Below are positions 1-13,265 of a DNA stretch of 64,000 nt, in pieces (the stretch's first letter is position 1; each line of letters opens with the position of its first letter). The notes below the pieces were generated by a model, which made no database searches, was not told the DNA's origin, and saw nothing but the letters and a program-made list of their open reading frames with translations. A program made the position numbers and the translations under genes. Source of the DNA: Mantis religiosa (taxonomy: Eukaryota > Arthropoda > Insecta > Mantodea > Mantidae); assembly GCA_030765055.1 (NCBI GenBank), contig CM060947.1, forward strand, positions 261,022,940 through 261,086,939, given 5' to 3'.

Positions 1-1927
<1,927 letters not shown>

Positions 1928-2584
1928 TGGTATAGAAAGCAATATATTTACAAGTAAATTACATAAAAATAAACAATATTGGGCAGAGAAAATCATGTGA
2001 CATTAATATATTTTATTTTCGAAGTGCCGAGTGAACTCTCTTTTGTTTCTCCCATGTAATTTCCTGTGTTAAACTCGACAAATAATAAACAGTCCCCATC
2101 TTGGTTAGTTTTAGGACAAAATGGAGCTCATTTTTTCGCTTTTGTAGGAGTTTTAAACACACTTACACGTGATTGGTTTAAAAGGTGTATAAATCAAATA
2201 ATGAAATAAATGACTCACTGACGCGTAAGATATTTAGAATTTCAAATTAAGCGACACCGAAAAATGTTCGCGTTATTCAACTTGCACCGGCTGGTTACCA
2301 TGGTTACGTACACCCCCCGCGCGTGTTTGTACGTGACACTCGCTTTTGGCCTTCTAATAAACACAAAATTAATTAGCAAAAATAAATTAACAACCTATCG
2401 AAAACAAACATTAAATCGTGTGTTTTGTCATGCGTGGGTTGCTGTAGGTGAACCCGCAAACTTAAACTGAATGAACGTCAGGTATTTAACAACCAACTCC
2501 CTCAAAAACACAAGAATATCTACGGCAGATTTAATCTTTAGGTAAATTTCCAACTGAAAAAAAAGAAACCCGCAAGAAATAAAA
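1928..2584. other. No recognisable feature
   Basis: AT-rich sequence between the first mariner and the 132-bp satellite. It holds only short reading frames, such as a 68-codon frame at 2264-2470 with no family resemblance I recognise. Confidence 0.5.
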
Positions 2585-5575
2585 TAAGATAGAATAATGA
2601 CTCAAAGAACTAAGGCTACACTTTAGTACTCTTTCTATTATACAGTCACACGTAGGTCCAGTGGCGAGGCATGACTTTCAAAGCGAGGGACCGCTCCATG
2701 GTTCATCCGAAACCAGCAGCTTCATCATGAGTTTGGTCTTTTACCCGTTCACCAATACATCCGACGCCTGGCACGTCCATTCTTTTACCATCTCCAGGAG
2801 GTCCCTGGAGCTGTTACGTACCGTCTCGGCTGTCGCACTCGCCAGCCAACTCGCCTGAAGCGCAGACTGCCCCAAGATCTTCTCCTGAGTGACGTCTCCA
2901 GCACAGACTCAGACACGTGATTACTACCATAAGACTTTAAGTTCTCAATTTGTGTTACAGTTATCCTCCATATTTAGTTAGAGGAGTCGTTCATGGCTAC
3001 CTCCATTGTTATGTGTCCTGTTCCTATGTATCTTATAACAAACATCTGTAAAGCATAATTGCTGATCGATGGATAAAATAAAATAAAAAAAAAGCGAGGG
3101 AAGCTCCAAATAATAATTTTCATTGATATAAGAGAGAATAATGACTCAAAGAACTAAGGCTGCTCTTTAGTACTGTTTCTATTGTACAGTCACACGTAGG
3201 TCCAGTAGCGAACGTGACTTTCAAAGCGAGGGAAGCTTAAAATAACAGTTTTCATTAAAATAGAGAACAATAAGTCTAAGAGCTAAGGCTACTCATCAGT
3301 ACTCTTTCTATTGTACGGTCACATGTAGGTCCAGTAGAGAATCGTGACTCTCTAAGTTAGATAAGCTCCAGATAATAATGTTTATTAAAATAAGAGAGAA
3401 TAATGACTCAAAGAACTAAGGCTACTCTTCAGTATTCTTTCTATTGCACAGTCACACGTAGGTCCAGTAGCAAGGCGTGACTTTCAAAGCGAGGGAAGCT
3501 CTAAATAATAATTTGCATTAAAATAAGAGAGAATAATGATTTAAAGAACTTAGGCTACTCTTTATATTCTTTCTATTTTACAGTCACACGTAGGTCCAGT
3601 AGCGAGGCGTGACTTTCAAAGTGCGGGAAGCTCTAAATAATAATTTTCATTAAAATAAGAGAGAATAATGACTCAAAGAACTAAGTCTACTCTTTAGTAC
3701 TCTTTCTATTGTACAGTCACACGTAGGTCCAGTAGCGAGGCGTGACATTCAAAGCGAGGAAAGCTCTAAATAATAATTGTCATTAAAATAAGAGAGAATA
3801 ATGACTCAAAGAACTAAGACTACTCCTCAGTACTCTTTCTATTGCACAGTCACATTCCTCCAGGAGCGAGGCATGACTTTCAAAGTAAGGGAAGGTCCAG
3901 ATAATTTTCATTAAAATAAGAAAAAATAATGACTCAAAGAACTAAGGCTACTCTTCAGTACACTTTCTATTGAACAGTCACACGTATCTCCAGTAGGGAG
4001 GCGTGCCTTTCAAGATAAGGAAAGCTCCAGATAATAATTTTCATTAAAATAAGAGAGAATAATGACTCAAAGTACTAAGGCTAATCTTCAGTACTCTTTC
4101 TATTGCATAGTCACACTTAGCTCCAGTGACGAGGCATGACTTTCAAAGTAAGTGTAGCTCCAGATAATAATGCTCATTAAAATAAGAGAGAATAATGACT
4201 CAAAGAACTAAGGCTACTCTTCAGTACTCTTTCTATTATACAGTCACGCGTAGGTCTAATAGCGAGGCGTGAATTTCAAAGTGAATGAAGCTCCAGATAA
4301 TGTACATTAAAAGTAAGAGAGAATAATGACTCAAAGAACTTAGGCTACTCTTTAGTACTGTTTCTATTGTACAATCACTCGTAGGTAGAATAGCGAGGCG
4401 TGACTTTCAAAGCGAGGGAAGCTCCAAATAATAATTTTCATTGAAATAAGAACAAATAACGACTCAAAGGGCTGAGGCTACTCTTTAGTACTGTTTCTAT
4501 TGTACAGTCACACGTAGGTCCAGTGGCGAGGCGTGACTTTCAAAGCGAGGGAAGCTCCGAATAATAATTTTCATTGAAATAAGAACAAATAACGACTCAA
4601 AGGGCTGAGGCTACTCTTTAGCACTCTTTCTATTGTACAGTCACACGTAGGTCCAGTGGCGAGGCGTGACTTTCAAAGCGAGGGAAGCTCCGAATAATCA
4701 TTTTCATTAAAATAAGAGAGAATAATTATTCAAAGAACTAAGGCTACTCTTCAGTACTCCTTCTATTGTACAGTCACACGTAGGACCAGTAGCGAGGCGT
4801 GACTTTCAAAGCGATAGCAGCTCCAAACAGTAATTTTCACTAAAATAAGGGATAATGAGTCAAAGAACTAAGGCTACTCTTCAGTAGTCTTTCTGTTGTA
4901 CAGTCACACGTAGGTCTAATAGCGAGGCGTGACTTTCAAAGTAAGTGAAGCTCCAGATAATTTGCATTAAAATTAAGAGAGAATTATTACTCAAAGAGCT
5001 TAGGCTACTTTTCGTTACACTTTCTATTGTGCAGTGACACGTAGGTCCAGCAGCGAGACGTGACTTTCAAAGCAAGGGAACCTCCACATAATAATATTCA
5101 CTAAAATAAGGGAGAATAATGACCCAAAGAACTAAAGCAAGTCTCCGTTTCTCTTTCTATTGTACAGTGACACGTAGGTACAGTAGCGAGGCGTGACTTT
5201 CAAGGCAAGTAAAGCTCAAAAAAATAATTTTCATTACATTAAGAGAGAATAATGACTCAAAGAACTAAGGCTACTCTTTAGTACTCTTTCTATTGTACAG
5301 TCACACATAGGTCCAGTAGCGAGGCGTGACTTTCAAACCGAGGAAAGCTCCAAATAATTTTTCATTAAAATAAGAGAGAGTAATGACTCAAGGGACTAAG
5401 GCTGCTCCTTAGTACTCTTTCCATTGTACAGTCACACGTAGGTCCAGTTGCGAGGTGAGACTTTTAAAGCAAGGGAAGCTCCAAACAATATTTTTCATTA
5501 AAATAAGAGAGAATGATGACTCAAAGAACTAAGGCTACTCTTCAGTACTCTTTCTATTGTATAGTCACCCGTAGA
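2585..5575 (+). repeat. ~132-bp satellite array, about 20 units
   Basis: Tandem units of about 132 bp, each with the landmarks GAATAATGACTCAAAGAACT, TTTCTATTGTACAGTCACAC, GTAGGTCCAGTAGCGAGGCG and AAGCGAGGGAAGCTCC. Units diverge by substitutions and small indels, so the array is not freshly homogenised. It is interrupted at 2691-3090 by a retro-inserted segment. It ends near 5575, where sequence similarity stops after the GTACAGTCAC landmark. Confidence 0.93.
2691..3090 (+). mobile_element. 400-bp A-tailed retro-insertion in the satellite
   Basis: This segment does not match the surrounding satellite. It is flanked by the 11-bp direct repeat AAAGCGAGGGA (2680-2690 and 3091-3101), which belongs to the satellite unit and so marks a target-site duplication. 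The right end is A-rich (ATAAAATAAAATAAAAAA). Duplication plus A-rich tail points to LINE-mediated retrotransposition of a 5'-truncated LINE end or a SINE. No coding domain is recognisable in it. Confidence 0.75.
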
Positions 5576-5940
5576 CCCTTGTTGCTTTAGAAGACTGCTC
5601 ACGCTGCAAGCTTCCCCTCACAACTCAGACGTTCCAGTTGTTCCTAGACCAGGCCCACACCGCGTGAACTGAATAGAGAAGGTATGCATATCACACACTT
5701 ATGCCAATAATTAAGTTACTTCAGAAAACTTGACAAATAGGAATCTGTCACTACAGAATATCAATCTACAGAAAATATTCTTGTCAATTCTATTGAAATA
5801 TACATTTAAATCCGCCACATAGAACAAAAAGATAACGTTCTCTTCACGAGCTAAAGAAACCTCACGTGACAAACCCGGTCAGCTTCGTAACGTGAAAGAG
5901 TTGCGATTGCTTTCGAGATTACGTACGCCTAAGTACAACA
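5576..5940. other. No recognisable feature
   Basis: Unique-looking sequence between the satellite and the GC-rich repeat, without a convincing reading frame or repeat. Confidence 0.5.
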
Positions 5941-6880
5941 CTGAATGAGCTCGCGGAACTGGTCAGTCGCTCGCCTCGGTAGCGTGGTGGTAGCGTGTCT
6001 GCCTCACGTTTCCGTAAGGGAGGGGATCCGTCCCCTTCAGCTGCCGGGGTGCGGGCGCTGCGGACCCTTAGCACTGACGTTACTAGAGGAACCTCGGGTC
6101 GAACTGTCGAGCCCCTCACGTCGGGGAGCTTTTCGGATTGTGTTGGACTCGATGGGGCAGTGGTTCCCGATACCCGTGGGTGATCAGGTGCGTCTTCGGA
6201 CGGGGTTGAAGGAAGCCATATATTCCCACGTAGTAGCCAGCATAGCTAGTAGAAGGTGTGCTAGATCACCAGGTGGCCCCACCGAGGTCATATCGGTAGC
6301 CTTCAAATTTTGGTGTTAGCGCGCGTAAGTGGCGTATCCACTTCCATCCCATCCACAGGAACAGATGGGGGCTTGTTAGTCTCTAGGTCTTGCCCTTTGG
6401 AAAGGCCCACGGAGGCGCCGGGTGCCTTTTCGGGACAGCTCGGTAACTCCCTGGTAGAAGGAGACCCGGGTCCTTGGTCCTACGAATCCAGGAATAATGG
6501 AAGTAGATCCTCTGGCATGAATTGAATTGTTCGGATTGGGTTGGACGTGAGGGGGCAGGGTGTTCACGACACCCGCGGGAAATTGGGTACCTCCGCCAAG
6601 GCTACGGTCGCCCAAGGGGTTAGAGGGTTGCCTAAGAAGTCCCGGGTACAAGCCTGCAGAGCTAGTAGAAGGTGTGCTAGATCACCAGGCGGCCCTACCG
6701 ACGTTTCGGTAATCTTCCCTGCGGGGTTGATGCGCGTAAGTGGCGTATCCGCTTCCATCCCGTCTTGACGTTGTTCTCAACGGGGGCGGGGCGTTTTAAG
6801 AAAGCAGATATTGCCCTATGGAAAGATCCCCGGAGTATCCGGGTTGAAGTAGGCTAGGGTCCTTGGACTTTTGGGTTGAT
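5941..6880 (+). repeat. GC-rich dispersed repeat, two partial units in tandem
   Basis: Much richer in GC than its surroundings. The first unit begins near 5967 with GCCTCGGTAGCGTGGTGGTA, which resembles an RNA polymerase III A box. A second unit starts near 6531 at the shared landmark TTCGGATTG..TTGGAC. Both contain GCTAGTAGAAGGTGTGCTAG (6245 and 6660) and GCGCGTAAGTGGCGTATCC. Two halves of the same repeat recur at 49.27-49.50 and 50.64-50.85 kb. Overlapping reading frames occur on both strands, as expected from GC content; none looks like a conserved protein. It may be a SINE or a LINE 3' region. Confidence 0.75.
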
Positions 6881-6954
6881 CTTCGGCACATAAATGTCTG
6901 CCTCACGTCCGAGATCTCCACAGTTCGAATATCGTTCAAGGGAGTTACCTGGAT

Positions 6955-7085
6955 AAGGTTTTCCAGGGGTTTTCCTTATCCTGAAAGACGAATGTCGGGT
7001 AACTCTAAGCTCTATGGACCCTGTGCTCATTTGAGCATCATTCTAATCACCGTCCCATATTACTTAACGCTGCAGGACGTAAATT
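6955..7085 (-). repeat. Isolated reverse unit of the 108-bp satellite
   Basis: Reading the minus strand, this stretch matches the unit arrayed at 55.1-56.7 kb, including the complement of CAGACATTCATCTTTCAGGA and of the GGTACATAGAGCTTAGAGTT segment. It is a single diverged monomer about 48 kb from the array. Confidence 0.75.
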
Positions 7086-7270
7086 ACACCAAAAAATCCT
7101 GATCACTCAAATCTAAGGTGTTGTCAAATGTTCGACAGTACCGCGCATGTTCGCGAATAAATTTTGAAGGTGTATCCAAATAAAATAAAATATAGAAATT
7201 AATTGTTCTTTCACACTAGCCGTGTGTAGGACGCACTATGAAAGGGTAGAGCCAGAATGAAAAATTCAAT

Positions 7271-7342
7271 GCCATAGCCGGGATTTGAAGCACGGATCTT
7301 CTGGTTTCCGTCCAGACGCACTACCATTGTGCTACTATGGCC
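7271..7342 (-). repeat. tRNA-like module
   Basis: On the minus strand this 72-nt segment has a perfect 7-bp acceptor stem (GCCATAG/CTATGGC), a 4-bp D stem (GCAC/GTGC), a 5-bp anticodon stem (TCTGG/CCAGA) with a 7-nt loop, and a B-box-like GCTTCAAATCC. The loop has C in place of the universal U33 and the T stem is mismatched. I therefore read it as tRNA-derived rather than a working tRNA gene. Confidence 0.65.
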
Positions 7343-7966
7343 AACGTGCCGAGATGACATTAAATTCTCCATCTGACTCGTTTTCTTTCCGGTAAAGCAC
7401 TAGAAGTTCTCATAAACACATGAGACACCTACCTTAATGACGACTTACTATGCTGTAAGTACTTTAAGGCCCGGGCTTTATAGTTCGGACCACTATTAGG
7501 TACAACTGACTCGTGAAAGAACAATTAATTTCCATTAATTGTACCTAATAGTTGTCCGAACTATAAAGCCCGGGCCTTAAAGTACTTACAGCATAGTAAG
7601 TCGTCATTAAGGTAGTTGTCTCATGTGTTTATGAGAACTCCTAGTGGTTTACCGGGAAAAACACGAGTCAGTTGTACCTAATAGTGGTCCGAACTATAAA
7701 GCCCGGGCCTTAAAGTACTTACAGCATAGTAAGTCGTCATTAAGGTAGTTGTCTCATGTGTTTATGAGAACTCCTAGTGGTTTATCGGGAAAAACACGAG
7801 TCAGTTGTACCTAATAGTTGTCCGAACTATAAAGCCCGGGCCTTAAAGTACTTACAGCATAGTAAGTCGTCATTAAGGTAGTTGTCTCATGTGTTTATGA
7901 GAACTCCTAGTGGTTTACCGGGAGAAACACGAGTCAGATGGAGAATTTAAGTCATATCGGCACGTT

Positions 7967-8038
7967 GGCCATAGTAGCACAATGGTAGTGCGGCTGGACG
8001 GAAACCAGAAGATCCGTGGTTCAAATCCCGGCTATGGC
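7967..8038 (+). repeat. tRNA-like module, inverted partner
   Basis: Plus-strand counterpart of the module at 7271-7342, with the same acceptor and D stems and GGTTCAAATCCCGGC as B-box region. The intact A and B box spacing means it could still serve as an RNA polymerase III promoter; that is inference. Confidence 0.65.
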
Positions 8039-8083
8039 ATTGAATTTTTCATTCTGGCTCTACCCTTTCAAAATAAAATATAG

Positions 8084-9044
8084 TTGGTCATGAATTTTCT
8101 TGTTTTTCTTCTTTTTATCGTGCAATTCCTGGGGAAGCAGCTTCGCCACTGATTACTGCTTTTACTACAGGTTCTTGAAAGCGAGTTAATATTACAATGT
8201 TATCCAGCTATGATTTATGTTTAGTGTTTCAAGTCTCCAGCTCACTGTGATGTTTAATATCGAAAGTTGCAAATTATGTACCAAACGATAGAAAAAGAAG
8301 AAAGCGATTTAATATAAACTTTTTAAAAATGAATAACAGAGAAGGTCGTAAAACTGAAATTTTAATAGAGTCTTTAGTTTGAAAACAAGTGAAATTGGAC
8401 AGGATGTAAGCGAGCTTCTAGACACGAACCAAAAAATTAAAGAAAACGGGAAATAATTCTACAGAAAAATAAGATGAGAACTTGAGAGGTAGTCAGTAAG
8501 AGTTAAACAACTGACAGATGATTCGCGTCAAGGTAATATTGTAATTTCCCTTTGTTTCGACGTGGAACAAGGAATTCTCCTGATAGAGTTGTCAAAACCG
8601 TTGAGAACAGTCAATAATCCACGCTACTTGGCACATACTTTCGGTGAAAATTGCTTGCGAGGGCGAAGAAGGAACCTAATAGAAATATCATAATTAGTTT
8701 TAAGGGCAAAATCTTGATCCTCGCCAATTTTAACGCTGCAGCCACATTCCCACCCTCCTGCCGCTGCGCTCTTGTTCCTGATAATGCTTTCTCTCTCTTC
8801 GTTACGTTTCCTATATACTTTCACTTTTATTTTTCCCTGGAAATCTAATTACTTGCTGAAACTTCCCTGCAGACATTGCTCATAAGGATGTTCTACAACA
8901 GGCCTTCTTTATACAGGGTGGTTCGATACTGTCATTTGTTATATACGGCCACAAAACATAGCTACTTGTTATTGATTCAATGTTTGGATCTGACAGTCAT
9001 TTCATTTTCGTTCAAATGTAAACATTGCAGCATCGTTACCTTTA
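8084..9044. other. No recognisable feature
   Basis: AT-rich intergenic sequence. Short overlapping frames near 8.62-8.85 kb are not supported by any motif. Near 8914 the string TACAGGGTGGTTCGATACTG looks like the end of a decayed DNA transposon, but no partner end was found. Confidence 0.4.
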
Positions 9045-11155
9045 CCTTTGTACCCACAATAAGATAATGTTTATCTTGAAGTAGGTAGAGCAATAAGTGT
9101 TTGTACAAGAGTAGAGAAAGTCATGTATATAAAACATTTGACTATCACTTAAAATCTACTGTATTCCCTTGTAACTACAGTAAGATAATGTTTATCTTGA
9201 AGTAGATAGAGCAGTAAGTGTTTGTACAAGAGTAGAGAAAGTCATGTATACAAAGCATTTGACTATCACTTAAAGTCCACTGTATTCCCTTGTAACTACA
9301 ATAAGATAATGTTTATCTTGAAGTAGATAGAGCAATAAGTGTTTGTACAAGGGTACAGAAAGTCATTTATATAAAACATTTGACTATCACTTAAAGTCTA
9401 CTGTATTCCCTTGTAACTACAATAAGATAATGTTTATCTTGAAGTAGATAGAGGAATAAGTGTTTGTACAAGAGCAGAGAAAGTCATGTATATAAAACAT
9501 TTGATTATCACTTAAAGTCTATTGTATTCCCTTGTAACTACAATAAGATAATGTTTATCTTGAAGTAGATAGAGCAATAAGTGTTTGTACAAGAGCAGAG
9601 AAAGTCATGTATATAAAACATTTGATTATCACTTAAAGTCTATTGTATTCCCTTGTAACTACAATAAGATAATGTTTATCTTGAAGTAGATAGAGCAATA
9701 AGTGTTTGTACAAGAGTAGAGAAAGTCATGTATATAAAACATTTGATTATCACTTAAAGTCTACTGTATTCCCTTGTAACTACAATAAGATAATGTTTAT
9801 CTTGAAGTAGATAGAGCAATAAGTGTTTGTACAAGAGTAGAGAAAGTCATGTATATAAAACATTTGACTATCACTTAAAATCTACTGTATTCCCTTGTAA
9901 CTACAGTAAGATAATGTTTATCTTGAAGTAGATAGAGCAGTAAGTGTTTGTACAAGAGTAGAGAAAGTCATGTATATAAAACATTTGACTATCACTTAAA
10001 GTCCACTGTATTCCCTTGTAACTACAATAAGATAATGTTTATCTTGAAGTAGATAGAGCAATAAGTGTTTGTACAAGGGTACAGAAAGTCATTTATATAA
10101 AACATTTGACTATCACTTAAAGTCTACTGTATTCCCTTGTAACTACAATAAGATAATGTTTATCTTGAAGTAGATAGAGGAATAAGTGTTTGTACAAGAG
10201 CAGAGAAAGTCATGTATATAAAACATTTGATTATCACTTAAAGTCTATTGTATTCCCTTGTAACTACAATAAGATAATGTTTATCTTGAAGTAGATAGAG
10301 CAATAAGTGTTTGTACAAGAGTAGAGAAAGTCATGTATATAAAACATTTGATTATCACTTAAAGTCTACTGTATTCCCTTGTAACTACAATAAGATAATG
10401 TTTATCTTGAAGTAGATAGAGCAATAAGTGTTTGTACAAGAGTAGAGAAAGTCATGTATATAAAACATTTGATTATCACTTAAAGTCTACTGTATTCCCT
10501 TGTAACTACAATAAGATAATGTTTATCTTGAAGTAGATAGAGCAATAAGTGTTTGTACAAGAGTAGAGAAAGTCATGTATATAAAACATTTGATTATCAC
10601 TTAAAGTCTACTGTATTCCCTTGTAACCACAATAAGATAATGTTTATCTACAAGTAGATAGAGCAATAAGTGTTTGTACAAGAGTAGAGAAAGTCATGTA
10701 TATAAAACATTTGACTATCACTTAAAGTCCACTGCATTCCCTTGTAACTACAATAAGATAATGTTTATCTTGAAGTAGATAGAGGAATAAGTGTTTGTAC
10801 AAGAGTAGAGGAAGTCTGTATATAAAACATTTGACTATCACTTAAAGTCTACTGTATTCCCTTGTAACTACAATAAGATAATGTTTATCTTGAAGTAGAT
10901 AGAGCAATAAGTGCTTGTACAAGAGTAGAGAAAGTCATGTATATAAAACATTTGACTATCACTTGGTTTACTGTGTTTCCTTGCAACTACAATAAGATAA
11001 TGTTTATCTTGAAGTAGATAGAGCAATAAGTGTTTGTACAAGAGCAGAGAAAGTCATGTATATAAAACATTTGACTATCACTTAAAGTCTACTGTATTCC
11101 CTTGAAACTACAATAAGATAATGTTTATCTTGAAGTAGATAGAGCAATAAGTGTT
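9045..11155 (+). repeat. 121-bp satellite array 1, about 17 units
   Basis: Regular 121-bp units, with the AAGATAATGTTTATCTT landmark at 9061, 9182, 9303, 9424 and 9545. Each unit also holds TACAAGAGTAGAGAAAGTCA and CATTTGACTATCACTTAAAG. The AAGATAA/TTTATCTT core is a short palindrome. Marker variants recur exactly 726 bp (six units) apart, for example GGGTACAGAA at 9351 and 10077, showing a higher-order repeat in the left half. No reading frame is maintained. Confidence 0.97.
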
Positions 11156-11852
11156 TTTAGGAATAGATGGCACACGAGTAGGAACCAAGGAACTGTTACT
11201 GAAATGTAAGTAAACGCTTATTCGTCAATAAAGGTTTATAGATTTAATTATTTTGCGCTAATCTGCTGGGGTTAGCCTCTTGATGTGAAGGTGTACACAG
11301 TGGGTGGGATGTTCCGGTGTAAGAGGATTATGGGTCTTCTCTTGACGGTGCTTCAGCCGGAAATTAAAGGTCGACTCCTCGATCCATCATCACTCTGCAT
11401 CATGCGATACCGTGCTCCAGATACGACGACACTTCTTGGCTGTACACACCATTTGTAACAGTCAAGAAATCTTACATTCACAAGAGTAACGCTGCCTCTG
11501 TGGCTTATTGGTGGATTAATCAGCATAAAAATCTTGTACTAAAATCCATCATTTTCCAGTGATGCAATGCGAATATTTACCCTTACCTGACCTCCTCTTT
11601 ACAGGGAACATATTTGCAAATATTTGTAACATATTTGTAACATATTGTTACAAGTTTAATTAAAATAAAATATTTTTAATGCTTTTCTGCCAAATGAAAT
11701 GTATGGTACATCTCGAGTTTTCTGTGAATGTCCTCAAAGTCCTCTTAATTATGAATGACTTTTGTATAACTGATGAACTATGAAAGATAGGGTTTTACTA
11801 CAGAAATGTCAAGATCTTGTTTAGAAACACAGAATATGTCAGATATACAGTG
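11156..11852. other. No recognisable feature
   Basis: Non-repetitive sequence after the satellite. No coding motif, RNA gene or transposon end was recognised. Confidence 0.4.
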
Positions 11853-11857
11853 CGATC

Positions 11858-12060
11858 CATATAAACCTGAACCATTTCATTGGTCATAACTTTCGAACCA
11901 ATAATAGGACAAACGTACAGCTTTGGGAGAATTGGGAGATTACATTGCACTATTTACATCTCAGAGAAAACTTTGGAAGTGTCCTCCACCACTATACATG
12001 TTTGTACTCATCTCACCATGTTCTCTGAAGTTTTAGTGAGATGGTATTGAATTGAGAGAA
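11858..12060 (+). repeat. Dispersed ~200-bp repeat, DNA-transposon-like end
   Basis: Starts with CAGTGCGATCCATATAAACC after a TA dinucleotide, which resembles a Tc1/mariner-type terminus. An inverted copy lies at about 25.08-25.30 kb and similarity stops at about the same internal point in both (after CTGAAGTTTTA). Probably a truncated non-autonomous element. Confidence 0.6.
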
Positions 12061-12331
12061 GGTTATTTCGAGCAAGATTGAGCAACGTGCCATACATCTA
12101 ATGACACTAGGGAACTTGTAACCAGTTTCTTTGATAATCATTGGACAACAACAAAAATAATTTTTGACTGTTTCGAGCACTTTATGAGGCAATTTCTACT
12201 AATTTTGGGTTGAGAAATACAAATATGACAATGAAAAATTTTATTAGCTCTAGTTTCTATGATATACACGAAGTGGAAGTATTACATATTAACGGATTGA
12301 GAGAAAAGGATACATTTTAATTACATACATG

Positions 12332-12880
12332 CTAACAACAATGAAAGTGCATTTGATTTTTTAACTGGTAATTACATGCTAAGAGTTCTAAATTTCTGGA
12401 AAAATACTTCGCAGATAGTCGTGTCTGAAGAGAATCATGACTCCGTCGTCTTTTAGCTTGCCTCTTGTGATGGAGTTCCGCAGACCAACAGTAATCCGCA
12501 AGCATTACTTCATTCCAACGACCCTGATATCTTTGTTCCATAACAGAAATGTCCTGATGGAATCTCTCCCCATGTTCATCACTAACAGCTCCACAACTAG
12601 GAGGGAAAAAGTCTAGGTGTGAGTGGAGAAAATGGATCTTAAGGGATATGTTGCATCCAAGATTACGGTACTTTTGCAGGAGCACTGTCACCAACTGCTT
12701 GTAGCTGTCATCTGTTTTGTTCCTTAAAAATCCATGAACAACTCCCTTGAAGGCTTCCCAAACTTCCTTTTCTTTCCCCTCCAAAATTTGTTCAAATGCA
12801 GAATCCTTTACAAGTTCTCTTCTTTGTGGTCTGACAAAAATGCCTTCCTTAACTTTTGCATCACCTCATTTCCAAAATTA
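12332..12880 (-). pseudogene. C-terminal fragment of a multicopy transposon-like protein
   Basis: A 150-codon open frame (12784 to 12332), plus about 30 residues readable upstream in a shifted frame (12785-12880). Motifs include GCNISLKIHFLHSHLDFFPP and SDEHGERFHQDI, followed by a RYQGRWNEVMLADYCW-like stretch. I know these motifs from a large family of repeated, uncharacterised insect and invertebrate proteins thought to be transposon-derived; I cannot name the superfamily with confidence. The N-terminal zinc-binding part is missing. A second member, keeping both ends, is at 31.16-32.37 kb (SDEQGERFHQ in the same position). Confidence 0.7.
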
Positions 12881-13265
12881 CTCTCTGATTGTGTTTTGTT
12901 ATTTGACAGGTGTGCCAACTCCTAAAAAAATTACCCCAAACTTAAAATCTTCACTCTAAAAAATTAAATGTCACTTTATCTTCAAAACAAAAGCTATGTA
13001 TCATTTTTCTGGTGATTTTTGAATTTAGCAGATGGAAATACATGTAAATTCACTATTTTAAGCCGGAAACATTTTCATTGTTGCCCAGTGTAATCGAATA
13101 ATCTCACATGGTCTGTGGCCCCCAAATGTCCTGACCTAACATCACCGGAATTTTTCTTGTGGGGTTATCTAAAACTAGAGCGTATTGTCGTGCTGCTCGA
13201 ACAGTTCCCATGGATTTATCTTTGGTAATAGATACCTCTCAGATAACGCACTGATTACTCCATGT
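12881..13265. other. No recognisable feature
   Basis: AT-rich sequence between the protein fragment and the LINE tail. No supported feature. Confidence 0.4.

Larger units (their letters stand above)
7196..8069. mobile_element. tRNA-capped fold-back element with 133-bp core
   Basis: Structure in order: terminal stretch, tRNA-like module on the minus strand (7271-7342), one reverse 133-bp unit, a short centre near 7515-7545, three forward 133-bp units (about 7545-7940), then a tRNA-like module on the plus strand (7967-8038). The two halves are inverted copies. The 14-bp sequence AAAATAAAATATAG flanks it at 7182-7195 and 8070-8083, consistent with a target-site duplication, although an AT-rich repeat is weak evidence alone. 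No protein is encoded, so it would be non-autonomous. Relatives are at 24.2-25.1 and 36.4-37.9 kb. Confidence 0.7.

Noticed and set aside
5919..6768. Overlapping 60-124-codon frames on both strands
   Set aside because: They coincide with a GC-rich dispersed repeat where stops are rare; none shows a conserved domain.
7271..8038. Functional tRNA genes
   Set aside because: Acceptor and D stems are good, but position 33 is C, the T stem is mismatched and the modules occur in several copies within repeats, so they are tRNA-derived.
9045..11155. CRISPR array
   Set aside because: Repeats are contiguous 121-bp units with no unique spacers, in animal DNA. It is a satellite.
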